Assembly (NCBI RefSeq): GCF_003112555.1 | Contig: NZ_BEWB01000004.1 | Location: 372,001 to 436,000, forward strand | Reading direction: 5' to 3' | Source of the DNA: Streptomyces coelicoflavus | GTDB taxonomy: Bacteria > Actinomycetota > Actinomycetes > Streptomycetales > Streptomycetaceae | Length of the DNA: 64,000 nt | Shown here: positions 16,841-25,650 of the stretch, piece by piece | Layout of the letters: every line of letters starts with the position of its first letter | Numbering within the stretch: position 1 is the stretch's first letter | The notes under the pieces: model-generated | Database searches by the model: none | Told to the model about the DNA's origin: nothing | The model's input: the letters and a program-made list of their open reading frames with translations, nothing else | Position numbers and translations under genes: made by a program

Positions 16841-18361
16841 TCAGCCCGCGGACCCGTCCGTGAGCACCTCCGCCGCGGCCACCCCCGAGGCCGCGCTCGC
16901 GCCGTGGGTGAAGACCTGGGCGGCCGCGGCGGGCGTGGTGCCCGGCAGGCCCATCTCCACCACGATCGCGTCCGGACGGGCGGCGGTCAGACCGGTCACG
17001 GCACGGCTCATCCACGCGTGCCGGGCCGCGTCGCGGGCCACGATCACCAGCGGGCGCCCCGCGGCCGGTGCGAGGGCACAGCTCTCCAGCGCCACCGTCC
17101 CCTCCTCCAGCTCCTGTCCGCGCACCCGCACGGAGGTCGTGCCGGGCAGCCGCTCGCGCAGCGGTTCCGCCACGCCCCACGGGGTCTCCTTGCCGATGGC
17201 CATGTTGGTCACCGGCGCCAGCTCGACCACGTGCGGCGCGGCCGTCAGCGGCAGGGCGGCCCGCGCGGCGCCGGTGAGCCGCACGGCCCGGCGTGCGGCG
17301 ACGTGCCCGATGCCGTCGCCGGCCGGTTCGCCCGCGGACCCGGCCGCCCGCAGCCCGGCCGACCAGCGGGCGAACTCCCGTACCCGGCCCGCCGCTTCGG
17401 CCAGCCGCTCCTCGGGCAGCTCCCCGCCGGTCAACGCGGCCGTCAGCGCCTTGGCCAGCAGTGCGACCGTGGCCTCCTCGGCGCTCTCGCCGCCCACGCA
17501 GACGGCGTCCACCCCGGCGGCGACCGCCTTCACCGTGGCGCCGTCGATGCCGTGGCGGCGGGTGACGGCGCCCATCTCGATGGCGTCGCTGACGACCAGG
17601 CCGTCGAAGCCCAGCTCCTCGCGGAGCAGGCCGTGGAGGATGGCCCGGCTCAGCGTGGCCGGGAGGCCGGGGTCGTAGGCGGGCACCAGCAGATGGCCGC
17701 TCATGACCGCGCGCACCCCGGCCGCGACGGCGGCCCGGAACGGGGGCAGCGCCTGGGCGGCGATCTCGTCCCGCCCGGCCGGGTAGGACGGCAGGTCGTG
17801 GTGGGAGTCGACGGCGACGTCCCCGTGGCCGGGGAAGTGCTTGGCGCAGGCGGCGACGCCGGACGACTGGAGGCCGCGGACCCACGCGGCGGTGTGCCGG
17901 GCGACCACGTCCGGGTCCGAACCGAAGGAGCGCACGCCGATGATCGGGTTGTCCGGGTTGGAGTTGACGTCCGCGCTCGGCGCGTAGTCGAGGCTCACCC
18001 CGGCGGTGCGCAGCTGCCGGCCGAGGTCGGCGGCGACGGCCTCGGTCAGCTCCGCGTCGTCGACGGTGCCGAGGGCGAAGTTGCCCGGCCGGGACGAGCC
18101 CGTGGCGGACTCGATGCGGGTGACGTCTCCCGCCTCCTCGTCGATCGCGACGATCAGGTCGGGGTTCTCGGCGCGCAGCTGAGCGGTCAGCCGGGCGACC
18201 TGCTCGGTGGAGACGATGTTGCGGGAGAAGAGCACGACGGAGGCCAGTCCGTCGCCGATGTCGCGCAGGATCCAGTCGGGGGCCTCGGTGCCCACGAAAC
18301 CCGGTTGAAGGACGGAGAGCGCGAGCCGACGCAACTCGCTGCTGTGCTTGCTGGAGGACAT
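16841..18361 (-). CDS. Glycoside hydrolase family 3 protein, probable beta-N-acetylhexosaminidase
   Basis: 506 residues from the ATG at 18361 (GAAAGG upstream). The GH3 NagZ-type motif KHFPGHGD (174-181) followed by SHHDLP (His187/188) supplies the acid/base, and VVSDAIEM gives nucleophile Asp259. No signal peptide is seen, so it is a cytoplasmic enzyme that releases GlcNAc from muropeptides or chitobiose-type sugars. It also has a C-terminal ~170-residue domain, longer than minimal NagZ. Two DasR-like operators upstream fit control by GlcNAc metabolism. Convergent with hemE (39 bp gap). Confidence 0.88.
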   Translation of the reverse strand: MSSSKHSSELRRLALSVLQPGFVGTEAPDWILRDIGDGLASVVLFSRNIVSTEQVARLTAQLRAENPDLIVAIDEEAGDVTRIESATGSSRPGNFALGTVDDAELTEAVAADLGRQLRTAGVSLDYAPSADVNSNPDNPIIGVRSFGSDPDVVARHTAAWVRGLQSSGVAACAKHFPGHGDVAVDSHHDLPSYPAGRDEIAAQALPPFRAAVAAGVRAVMSGHLLVPAYDPGLPATLSRAILHGLLREELGFDGLVVSDAIEMGAVTRRHGIDGATVKAVAAGVDAVCVGGESAEEATVALLAKALTAALTGGELPEERLAEAAGRVREFARWSAGLRAAGSAGEPAGDGIGHVAARRAVRLTGAARAALPLTAAPHVVELAPVTNMAIGKETPWGVAEPLRERLPGTTSVRVRGQELEEGTVALESCALAPAAGRPLVIVARDAARHAWMSRAVTGLTAARPDAIVVEMGLPGTTPAAAAQVFTHGASAASGVAAAEVLTDGSAG

Positions 18362-18384
18362 CGACCGCGCCTTTCGGATGACTT

Positions 18385-18400
18385 CTTGGTATAGACCAAG
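18385..18400. promoter_or_regulatory. DasR-responsive element (dre), proximal site
   Basis: CTTGGTATAGACCAAG matches 11 of 12 positions of the core dre palindrome TGGTCTAGACCA known for the GntR-family regulator DasR. It lies 24 bp before the hexosaminidase start codon, a repressing position. Confidence 0.8.
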
Positions 18401-18819
18401 GGGGTGCGCGTTCAGGTTAACCAGACGTGTCAAGGGTGCCGTCGCCCAACTCGGAAGTAACAACTTGCCTAGTCCGGAGGGGTGTTGACACCTTCCCTTG
18501 GTCTAGTCCATTGTGAGGCGCAAGTTCGGCGAGGGGCCCATGTGACTCCAGTTACCGCGCCGGACATCAGCCTCGGCCGGACTGCGCAACCGCTGCCGTG
18601 GCGACGACTTCCGTGACGACCACCCCGGACGAGACGACCATTCCGGACGAGGGCGCGGACCGGGGACCACCCCGTCCGAGCCGCCCCGTCGCCCCGCTCC
18701 CGCCCCCGTGCCGCGAGCGGGCTCCCGCTGCCACCACCGACCTCATGTGCGACGGCCGACCACCGTCGTGCGCACCGCCGTCGCCCGCACGGGGCGACGG
18801 CGAGGATCTGGAGCACCCC
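18401..18819. other. Divergent intergenic region, hexosaminidase / accessory operon
   Basis: 458 bp separate the two start codons. It contains the two dre sites and a TTGACA-like hexamer on each strand (18428-18433 minus; 18484-18489 plus). The plus-strand frame of the oxygenase stays open from 18598, but that stretch is low-complexity Thr/Pro-rich and no homology pattern is recognisable, so it is read as leader. Confidence 0.55.
18497..18512. promoter_or_regulatory. DasR-responsive element (dre), distal site
   Basis: CTTGGTCTAGTCCATT matches 11 of 12 core dre positions. It lies 8 bp after a plus-strand TTGACA hexamer and so could also control the accessory operon that begins at 18820. Confidence 0.75.
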
Positions 18820-19914
18820 ATGGCGACGCCCGATTCCTACCTCCACCGAGCACCGTCGGACCTGCCCTACTTCAGCGCGGACGCCGACACCTACCTGGCC
18901 CGCACCCAGCTCCGCGACCTCGACAAGACCCGTCCGCTGCGGGTGCTGTCCGAGGAGGACTTCGCCCACTGGCAGACATACGGCTACGTCGTCGTGAAGG
19001 AGGCGATACCCGCCGGCTCCGCGCGCCGGCTGCTCGACTTCGCCTGGGAGTTCCAGGGCCTGGACCCCGAACGCCCCGACACCTGGTACCAGGACCGCGA
19101 ATACCGCTCCGACCTCGACCGGGAACTGCACATCTACGGCTTCGTCGAGGCGTACCAGCACCAGCTCATCTGGGACAGCCGCCAGACGCAGCGCGTCTAC
19201 GACGCCTTCGTCGACGTGTGGGACTGCGAGGAGCTGTGGGTCACCCTGGACCGGCTCAACCTCAACCCGCCCAACACGGGCAACCGCGACCGCGCCCTGA
19301 TCGACAAGCCGGACCGCGGCTTCGACATCGAGCTGCACTGGGACGTCGACACCACGCTCGGCGTCCTGCCCCAGCGCGTCCAGGGCATCATCGCGCTCAA
19401 CGACACCAAGCCCGACCACGGCGGCTTCCAGTGCTGCCCCGAGCTGTTCCGCCGCTTCGACCGCTGGAAGGCCCTCCAGCCCGAGGACCGCGACCCGATC
19501 CGGCCCGCGATCGACCGCGAGGACATGCCCGTCGTACGGCCCGACCTGGAGGCCGGCGACCTGCTCATCTGGAACGGCCTGCTGGCCCACGGAGTCGCCC
19601 CCAACGTCTCCGGCGAGGGCGTCCGGGCGGTCCAGTACCTGTCGATGATGCCCGCGCTGGAGACCCACCGCACCCTGCGCGACTCCCGCGTCGACTCCTG
19701 GCGCACCCTCGCCACCCCCGACTGGAACGCCACCCTCCTCGGTGACGCCCACCGGCACGAGTCCGAACGCTACGGTCCCGCCGAACTGACCGAACTGGGC
19801 GCGAAACTGCTGGGCCTGACCTCCTGGCACGGGGACGCCGGCACCGACGGCGACCGCACGGACGAGGCGACCGACGAGGCCACCGGGGACGCCGCATGCG
19901 CAGCATCTGCCTGA
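18820..19914 (+). CDS. Phytanoyl-CoA dioxygenase (PhyH) family Fe(II)/2-oxoglutarate oxygenase
   Basis: 364 residues from the ATG at 18820 (GGAG 7 nt upstream). The iron facial triad is complete: His173-x-Asp175 in ELHWDVD and His257 in LLAHGVAPN, with Arg269 placed to hold 2-oxoglutarate. PhyH-type enzymes hydroxylate unactivated carbons of free amino acids, fatty acyl or natural-product intermediates. It is the first gene of a five-gene coupled operon and overlaps the next gene by 19 nt. Given an ornithine-decarboxylase-like enzyme in the same operon, hydroxylation of an amino acid or the derived amine is likely (inference). Confidence 0.85.
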   Translation: MATPDSYLHRAPSDLPYFSADADTYLARTQLRDLDKTRPLRVLSEEDFAHWQTYGYVVVKEAIPAGSARRLLDFAWEFQGLDPERPDTWYQDREYRSDLDRELHIYGFVEAYQHQLIWDSRQTQRVYDAFVDVWDCEELWVTLDRLNLNPPNTGNRDRALIDKPDRGFDIELHWDVDTTLGVLPQRVQGIIALNDTKPDHGGFQCCPELFRRFDRWKALQPEDRDPIRPAIDREDMPVVRPDLEAGDLLIWNGLLAHGVAPNVSGEGVRAVQYLSMMPALETHRTLRDSRVDSWRTLATPDWNATLLGDAHRHESERYGPAELTELGAKLLGLTSWHGDAGTDGDRTDEATDEATGDAACAASA

Positions 19915-21221
19915 CCCTCCCCACCAACCGGCACTGCCCGGACACGATCACGGCCCTGGGCGCGGAAGCCGCCCACGCCGCCGACCACTTCGACATCGAT
20001 GTCCACCTGCTGGTCCTCGACTCCTGCCCGGCCGAGGACCGCGCCGCCCACGCCGACGCCTTGCGGCTCCTGCCGGACCACCCCCGGATCACCGTCCACC
20101 ACCTCGACGAGGCCGCCCAGCGCGACTTCCTCACCCGGGTGACGGCACGCTCCGGCAGCACCAAGCCCGGACTGCTCCTCGACCTGATGCTCCCCGACGG
20201 GCTGTCCTACGGTGCCTGCACCAACCGCGCCTTCCTGATCGCGGCCGCGCTCGGCTGCGAGTCCGTCCACCGCAGGGACTCCGACAGCCGCTACCAGAGC
20301 GTGGACGGCCGTCCGGTCTTCCCCGTCCACCACGAGCTGCTGTCCCTCGGCGCACGCGCCGCCGACGCCGTGCCCCACGTCACCGAGTCGACCCTGACCG
20401 GCGCCCTGCTGGAGCGGCGGGTCGCCATGGTGGGCAGCTCCTTCGTGGGGGAACTCTCCGTCGACATCGCGCGGATACGGGACGCCGACCCCGACGTCTA
20501 CCGCGACGTCGTCTCCCTCTGGGCGCCCGAGGGCTGGTCCGCCGAGCGGAAGCACGCACTGGTCGAGGAGTCCTTCACCGGCGCCGGCACCGAACCCTTC
20601 GCGGCCGACCACGCGCTGCTGACGGTGGTCGACCCGATGCGCGTGGACATGTGCAACATCGCCTTCCACGGCGCGACGGTCGCCGAACGCGTTCCGCTGC
20701 CGCCCGCCCGGGACACCATCGGCAGCGACTACTTCCTCATCCACCTCGTGCACGACGCCCGGCTGCCCGGTGTGCTGCACAACCGCAACATCGTCAACTA
20801 CCACACCGGCGAACGCAGGACCGGCCCCGGCTTCCTCGCCTACCAGACCCGCTTCGCCAAGTTCCTGCTGTCGATGCTCTACTTCCACTTCGTCTACGAC
20901 CGCATGGCCGAAGCCGGCGACGCGCTGCTGGACGAGCACGGCCGGGCCCGCCCCGGCGCCGTCGCCGCCCTGGCCCGCGAGAGCACCGGCCTGGACACCG
21001 GGGAGAACGTCCGCAGGCTCGACGCCCTCGACACCGCCTACCGGCGGCTCGGCGGCAGATACGCCGACGTCGCCGACCACCTGGCCGGCCGCCGCGCCCA
21101 CCTCCTCGACGAGGCGCGCGACGACATGGCGGACTTCGCGCTGCTCACGGAGGCGTGGGAGGGGATGGTGACCGCCGCCAGGGCCACCCCCGTCGAGCTG
21201 CCCGAGGGACAGCCGCGGTGA
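19896..21221 (+). CDS. DUF6271 family protein, possibly GT-A-fold
   Basis: 441 residues. It begins RSICLTLPTNRHC, continues with LLVLDSC and has YGACTNRAFLIAAALGC followed by HRRDSDSRY (Asp128-x-Asp130). This order (a beta-strand start, an N-R helix, then a DxD-like motif) resembles GT-A nucleotide-sugar transferases, but the match is by eye only. The rest is mostly helical with no membrane segment. It overlaps the oxygenase gene by 19 nt and its stop overlaps the decarboxylase GTG by 4 nt, so it is co-translated with both. I associate this arrangement with the DUF6271 label; activity unknown. Confidence 0.65.
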   Translation: MRSICLTLPTNRHCPDTITALGAEAAHAADHFDIDVHLLVLDSCPAEDRAAHADALRLLPDHPRITVHHLDEAAQRDFLTRVTARSGSTKPGLLLDLMLPDGLSYGACTNRAFLIAAALGCESVHRRDSDSRYQSVDGRPVFPVHHELLSLGARAADAVPHVTESTLTGALLERRVAMVGSSFVGELSVDIARIRDADPDVYRDVVSLWAPEGWSAERKHALVEESFTGAGTEPFAADHALLTVVDPMRVDMCNIAFHGATVAERVPLPPARDTIGSDYFLIHLVHDARLPGVLHNRNIVNYHTGERRTGPGFLAYQTRFAKFLLSMLYFHFVYDRMAEAGDALLDEHGRARPGAVAALARESTGLDTGENVRRLDALDTAYRRLGGRYADVADHLAGRRAHLLDEARDDMADFALLTEAWEGMVTAARATPVELPEGQPR

Positions 21222-22426
21222 GCGCGCCGACGGCCGCGGGCCTCAGCGCGCCCCTCGCCGCCGCCCTCGCCGCCGCCACCGAGGACCGGCTCGTGTACGA
21301 CCTGGCCGGCATCGAGGAGCGCCACGACGCGCTCCTGCGTGAACTGCCCGGCGTACGGGTGCGGTTCGCGATGAAGGCCTGCCCGGTCGACGAGGTCCTC
21401 GCCGCCCTGGCCCGCCGGGGCGCCGGGGCCGACGCGGCCGGACCCGGCGAGGTGGAGCAGGCGCTGCGGGCCGGCATGCCGGTCGGACGCGTGCACTACG
21501 GCAACACCGTCAAGTCCGACCGGAACATCGCCGAGGCGTACCGGCTGGGCGTGCGCACCTTCGCCACCGACAGCCTCCAGGACGTGGCCGCCCTCGCCGA
21601 ACACGCCCCCGGCGCACGCGTGTTCTGCCGGGTGGCGACCGGCGGGGCGGGCGCGGTGTGGGGACTGAGCAACAAGTTCGGCTGCCCGCCCCGCGACGCC
21701 GTCCGGGTACTGGAGGCGGCCCGGGACGCCGGGCTGGTGCCGGCGGGCCTGTCCGTCCACGTCGGCTCCCAGCAGATGACGGGCGAGGCGTGGCACGGCG
21801 CCGTCGAGGACCTGGGCGAGGTCCTCGGCACCCTCGGCCGGCGCGGCATCCGCGTCGACCACGTCAACCTCGGCGGCGGACTGCCCGCGCTCGGCTACCG
21901 GGACCGGCGCGGCACCCCTCTCGACCCACCGCTGGACAAGATCTTCGCGGTGATCCGGGAGGGCATGGACGAACTGCGCCGGATCCACGGCGGTCCCCTG
22001 GACTTCGTCGTCGAACCGGGACGGCACCTCGTCGCCGACCACGGGGCGATCCGCGCCCACGTCGCCCGGCTCACCGAACGCCGGGCCGCGGACGGCGAAC
22101 GGCAGCACTGGCTCTACCTGAGCTGCGGCAAGTTCAACGGCCTGTACGAGATGGACGCCCTCCAGTACCGGCTGGTCTTCCCGGGCCACCCCGACGGCCC
22201 GTACGTCCCGGCCGTGGTCGCGGGACCCACCTGCGACAGCGACGACGCCTACTCCCACCAGGAGGGACTGGTCCCGGTGCCCCGGGCGCTGGCCTCGGGC
22301 GACCCGGTCTGGGTGCTGTCCTGCGGCGCCTACGCGACCAGCTACACCACCCTCGGCTTCAACGGCTTCGCCCCGCTGCCGTACGCCTGGGCGGGCGGCC
22401 AGGAGGGGACCGGCGCCGATGGCTGA
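21218..22426 (+). CDS. Fold-type III PLP-dependent decarboxylase (ornithine/diaminopimelate decarboxylase-like)
   Basis: 402 residues from the coupled GTG at 21218. Lys53 in RFAMKACP is the PLP Schiff-base lysine; YGNTVKSD, SVHVGSQQ, NLGGGLP and VEPGRHLV contact PLP. GPTCDSDD places Cys339 where ornithine decarboxylases have the catalytic cysteine, and GAYATSYTTLGFNGF closes the active site as in ODC. This favours a basic L-amino acid (ornithine, lysine or a hydroxylated form) over meso-diaminopimelate. It would release CO2 and a polyamine-like product. Overlaps the upstream gene by 4 nt and the acetyltransferase by 8 nt. Confidence 0.87.
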   Translation: MSAPTAAGLSAPLAAALAAATEDRLVYDLAGIEERHDALLRELPGVRVRFAMKACPVDEVLAALARRGAGADAAGPGEVEQALRAGMPVGRVHYGNTVKSDRNIAEAYRLGVRTFATDSLQDVAALAEHAPGARVFCRVATGGAGAVWGLSNKFGCPPRDAVRVLEAARDAGLVPAGLSVHVGSQQMTGEAWHGAVEDLGEVLGTLGRRGIRVDHVNLGGGLPALGYRDRRGTPLDPPLDKIFAVIREGMDELRRIHGGPLDFVVEPGRHLVADHGAIRAHVARLTERRAADGERQHWLYLSCGKFNGLYEMDALQYRLVFPGHPDGPYVPAVVAGPTCDSDDAYSHQEGLVPVPRALASGDPVWVLSCGAYATSYTTLGFNGFAPLPYAWAGGQEGTGADG

Positions 22427-22997
22427 CACCGTACGCGTACGCACCCTGGCCGACGGGGACTGGGACGCGGTCGTCACGCTGGAGCGGGACGCCTACACCG
22501 GCCTCGGCCTGTCGGAGGGCCGGGCCGCGCTCCAGTCCAGGGCGGCGGCGTCCCCGGACACCTGCTTCGTCGTGGACGTCGGCGCCCGCACGGCCGGCTA
22601 CCTGCTCGCCCTGCCGTATCCGCCGCACCGCTACCCGGACCTGGCGCGGGGCGAGCAGCGGACCGCGACCGCGTGTCCACCCGGGAACCTCCACCTCCAC
22701 GACATCGTCGTCGCCCCCGGCCTGCGCCGCACGGGACTCGCACGGCACCTCCTGCACCACCTCACCGGCACCGCACGGGCGCGCGGCGACGAGCGGATCT
22801 CCCTGGTCGCCGTGGGCGGCACCGAGCCCTTCTGGACGGCGCGCGGCTTCGTGCCCGAGCCGGGCGTCGTGCCGGCCGGCGAGTACGGCGGCGAAGCCGT
22901 CTACATGTCCAGGCCGGTGGCGGCCGCCCGGCAGACCCGGCCCCGCCCGTCCCTCTCCCCGCCCCCGCCCGCCCCCACCCTGCGCGAAGTGAGCTGA
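22419..22997 (+). CDS. GNAT family N-acetyltransferase
   Basis: 192 residues. The acetyl-CoA loop is visible as VVAPGLRRTGLARHLLHHL, preceded by the beta-4 strand LHLHDIV and followed by ISLVAVGGTEPFWTARGF, all typical of GNAT enzymes. The last ~30 residues are Pro-rich. It probably acetylates the amine made by the upstream decarboxylase, which would also mask its charge before export (inference from operon position). Starts inside the decarboxylase gene and ends directly against the transporter gene. Confidence 0.85.
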   Translation: MADTVRVRTLADGDWDAVVTLERDAYTGLGLSEGRAALQSRAAASPDTCFVVDVGARTAGYLLALPYPPHRYPDLARGEQRTATACPPGNLHLHDIVVAPGLRRTGLARHLLHHLTGTARARGDERISLVAVGGTEPFWTARGFVPEPGVVPAGEYGGEAVYMSRPVAAARQTRPRPSLSPPPPAPTLREVS

Positions 22998-24221
22998 TTG
23001 CGCGTGTCCCGTCTCCACGATCCGTTCCGGCGCGGCCAGCTGGCGATCGCCGCACTGTTCCTGTCCCTCGGCTTCCAGTACGCCACCTGGGCCGCGCGGA
23101 TTCCCGCGATCAAATCCGACCTCGGCCTGAGCGCGGCCGAGGTGGGGGTCCTCCTCATGGCCGCGGGCGTCGGCGCGGCGGTGTCCTTCCCCGCGGTCGC
23201 CTGGCTGATGCGCCGCATGGGCTCGCGCCGGCTGTCCCTGCTGTCCCAGCTCGGCCTCGCCCTGCTGCTGCTCGCCCTGGCGGCGGCGCCGAACTACCCG
23301 GTGGCCCTGCTGGTGATGTGTGCCGACGGCGTCCTCGTCGGCTGCCTGAACGTGGCCATGAACGCGCAGGGGGCGGCCCTGGAGGCACGGCACGAACGCA
23401 ACACGATGGCGAGGCTGCACGCCGTCTTCAGCGCCGGCTCCCTGCTCGCGGCCCTGCTCGCCTCCGGCATGACCGCCGCCACCGGATCGGTCGCGGCGCA
23501 CTTCGGGGTCGCCGTCGCGCTGCTCGTCGCCCTCGGTGCCACGGCCCGCACCGGACTGCTCGACGACGCGACCACGCCCGACGGGACGGAACCGGCCGCC
23601 GCGGAAGCCCCCGCCGACCCGGAGCCCGCCCGCCGTCGCTGGACCCTCCCCTCCCGCCCGACCCTGTGGATGTGCTGCGCCATGGTCTTCGGCACCGTCG
23701 CCGAGGGCGCCATGAACGACTGGTCCGCCCTCTACCTGAAGGACGTCGCCGAGGCGTCGGCGGAACTCGCCCCGCTCGGCATCGCCGTGGTGTCCGGGAT
23801 GATGGTCGTCGCCCGCCTCTTCGCCGACGGCTGGCGCAGCCGCTTCGGCGACGGACGGGTCGTCCTCCTCGGCAGCGCCGTGGCCGCCACCGGCCTCGCC
23901 GCCGCCCTGGTCAGCGGCGGCGTCGCCCCGGCCCTGGCGGGCTTCGCCTGCATGGGCCTGGGCATCGCGGCCGTGACCCCCTGCGTCTACGCGGCCGCCG
24001 CCCGGCAGGGCTCGGACGCGCTGACGCTGGTCGCCGCCATGGGCACCACGGGACTGCTGGCCGGACCGCCGCTCATCGGCTTCGTCGCCGGTGCGAGCAG
24101 CCTGGCCTGGGGCATGGGCGCCGTGGCCGCCTCTGCGGGCGCCGTCGCGCTGTGCGGCACCCGCATCCGCTGGACCGCCCCCACCGCCCCCGTCGCGCGG
24201 AGCGAGGCGACCCCGGCCTGA
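22998..24221 (+). CDS. MFS transporter, probable exporter of the operon product
   Basis: 407 residues with about 12 hydrophobic segments and a central loop rich in Pro/Ala/Glu (~200-222). FQYATWAARIPAIKSDLGLSAAEVGVLLMAAGVGAA and the MRRMGSRR loop fit the major facilitator superfamily. A TTG abuts the preceding stop; a GTG 6 nt later (23004) is an equally good start. As the last gene of the coupled operon beside an acetyltransferase it most likely exports the product. Confidence 0.85.
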   Translation: MRVSRLHDPFRRGQLAIAALFLSLGFQYATWAARIPAIKSDLGLSAAEVGVLLMAAGVGAAVSFPAVAWLMRRMGSRRLSLLSQLGLALLLLALAAAPNYPVALLVMCADGVLVGCLNVAMNAQGAALEARHERNTMARLHAVFSAGSLLAALLASGMTAATGSVAAHFGVAVALLVALGATARTGLLDDATTPDGTEPAAAEAPADPEPARRRWTLPSRPTLWMCCAMVFGTVAEGAMNDWSALYLKDVAEASAELAPLGIAVVSGMMVVARLFADGWRSRFGDGRVVLLGSAVAATGLAAALVSGGVAPALAGFACMGLGIAAVTPCVYAAAARQGSDALTLVAAMGTTGLLAGPPLIGFVAGASSLAWGMGAVAASAGAVALCGTRIRWTAPTAPVARSEATPA

Positions 24222-24249
24222 CCCCACGGGGGCATGCCGTGCCCGCCAC

Positions 24250-25068
24250 TCACCACCCCGGTCGCGCCCGCCTGCCGAACAGCAGCCCGCGCGGCTCGGG
24301 CGGGGGACGGGTGCCCCGCCGCAGCGGCCAGGCGATCAGCATGCCGACGACGAAGCCGACGACGTGGGCCACGTACGCCACCGTGCCCGCGTCGGACACG
24401 GCCCCGCCGGAGGAGTAGACCGCCTGGAGCCCGAACCAGAAGCCCAGCACCAGCCAGGCCGGCAGCCGCAGCGGCAGGAAGATCAGGAAGGGCACCAGGA
24501 CCCAGACGCGGGCCCTCGGATACAGCACCAGATAGGCGCCGAGCACCCCGGCGATCGCGCCCGACGCGCCGATCAGCGGAGCGCCCGAGCCGGAGTTGAG
24601 GAGGGCGAAGCCGTAGGTCGCCGCGTAGCCGCAGACGCCGTAGAAGAGCAGGAAGGGGACGTGGCCCATCCGGTCCTCGACGTTGTTGCCGAAGATCCAC
24701 AGGAACAGCATGTTGCCCAGCAGGTGCAGCCAGCCGCCGTGCAGGAACATCGCCGTCAGGACGCTCAGCTCCGGCGACTTGTCGTAGCCGGGCGGCGCGA
24801 CCACGCAGCCCGGCCCCTGCGGGCCGACCCCGACGGCGCCGGTGGGCACCAGGCGCGGCATCCGGTGCTGGAGCAGCTCCTGCGGCACCGCCGCCCAGTG
24901 GTCCAGAAACGCCTGGAGGTCGCACATCTGCGCGAGGCTGCCGTCGCCCGTCGCCGACCCGGTCATGCCGGGGGTGAACAGGAACACCAGGACGTTCGCG
25001 AGGATCAGGGCGTACGTCACCCACGGGGTGCGGCGCGCCGGGTTCACGTCATGGACGGGGATGACCAC
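24250..25068 (-). CDS. Rhomboid family intramembrane serine protease
   Basis: 272 residues, GTG start. Rhomboid features: HGGWLHLLGNMLFLWIFG (oxyanion Asn and HxxxN region), nucleophile Ser169 in GASGAIAG and catalytic His235 in VAYVAHVVGFVVG. Six or seven membrane segments are predicted by eye, plus a ~70-residue luminal-type loop after the first segment. Substrate proteins unknown. Convergent with the MFS gene (28 bp gap, no strong hairpin). Confidence 0.9.
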   Translation of the reverse strand: MVIPVHDVNPARRTPWVTYALILANVLVFLFTPGMTGSATGDGSLAQMCDLQAFLDHWAAVPQELLQHRMPRLVPTGAVGVGPQGPGCVVAPPGYDKSPELSVLTAMFLHGGWLHLLGNMLFLWIFGNNVEDRMGHVPFLLFYGVCGYAATYGFALLNSGSGAPLIGASGAIAGVLGAYLVLYPRARVWVLVPFLIFLPLRLPAWLVLGFWFGLQAVYSSGGAVSDAGTVAYVAHVVGFVVGMLIAWPLRRGTRPPPEPRGLLFGRRARPGW

Positions 25069-25203
25069 GAGACACTTCTGCCCGCCCGGCGGACGGCGAA
25101 CCGGTTCGCCCGTTGAACGCCCCCGTCCGTGTGTACGTATGCCCTCTCAACCGCCCGCGGCCCGGGGAAGGCGGGGCGCGGGGACGACGTGAGGAAACAG
25201 GCG

Positions 25204-25548
25204 ATGAACGAACGGGTCACACCGGCTCCCGCGCTGCACGCCCTGCCCGACGGCGAGGCCGAGGTCGCCCTCGTGCTCCGGCTGCCCTGGGAGGACGTCG
25301 CCCGGCTCGGCCAGGAGGCGGGGCGGCTGGCCGCGCAGACGCAGCGGCCGGTGACACTGGACGAGGCGGTGAGCCACCGGCTGCGCTCCACGCGGGCCGC
25401 GTCCCACGCCAGGCCGGCCGGTGAGCAGCCGCCCGCGGTGGGCTCCCCGGTGCCGGCGACCGCGCCGGCCTCGGTGTCCTCCCTGCCGGCCCGGCCCCCG
25501 GCCGAGCAGGCGCGGCAGGCCATCGACCGGATCAACGGAACGGCGTAG
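25204..25548 (+). CDS. Small conserved hypothetical protein
   Basis: 114 residues from the ATG at 25204, preceded by GAGGAAA at good spacing; the frame is open further upstream but without a ribosome-binding site. The first ~60 residues (LPDGEAEVALVLRLPWEDVARLGQEA...) look folded, the rest is Ala/Pro-rich and disordered, ending in a short helix. No known motif. It is divergent from the rhomboid gene and convergent with the flavoprotein gene. Confidence 0.6.
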   Translation: MNERVTPAPALHALPDGEAEVALVLRLPWEDVARLGQEAGRLAAQTQRPVTLDEAVSHRLRSTRAASHARPAGEQPPAVGSPVPATAPASVSSLPARPPAEQARQAIDRINGTA

Positions 25549-25562
25549 CGCCCGGCACGGTC

Positions 25563-25650
25563 GCTCGGCTGCGTCACTCAGCCCTGCTGTTCGGCTGAGC
25601 CGCTCCCGCGCTCCCGCGCTGCCGCTCGGCTACGCCGCTCAGCCCTGCTG
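25563..25650. repeat. Imperfect 27-bp direct repeat flanking the flavoprotein stop codon
   Basis: 25563-25589 and 25624-25650 differ at only three positions. The second copy covers the 3' end of the flavoprotein gene, so the first is a partial downstream copy of that end. Confidence 0.6.

Noticed and set aside
18598..18819. N-terminal extension of the PhyH oxygenase from a GTG at 18598
   Set aside because: The extra 74 residues are low-complexity Thr/Pro/Arg, and the ATG at 18820 has a better ribosome-binding site and a natural domain start.
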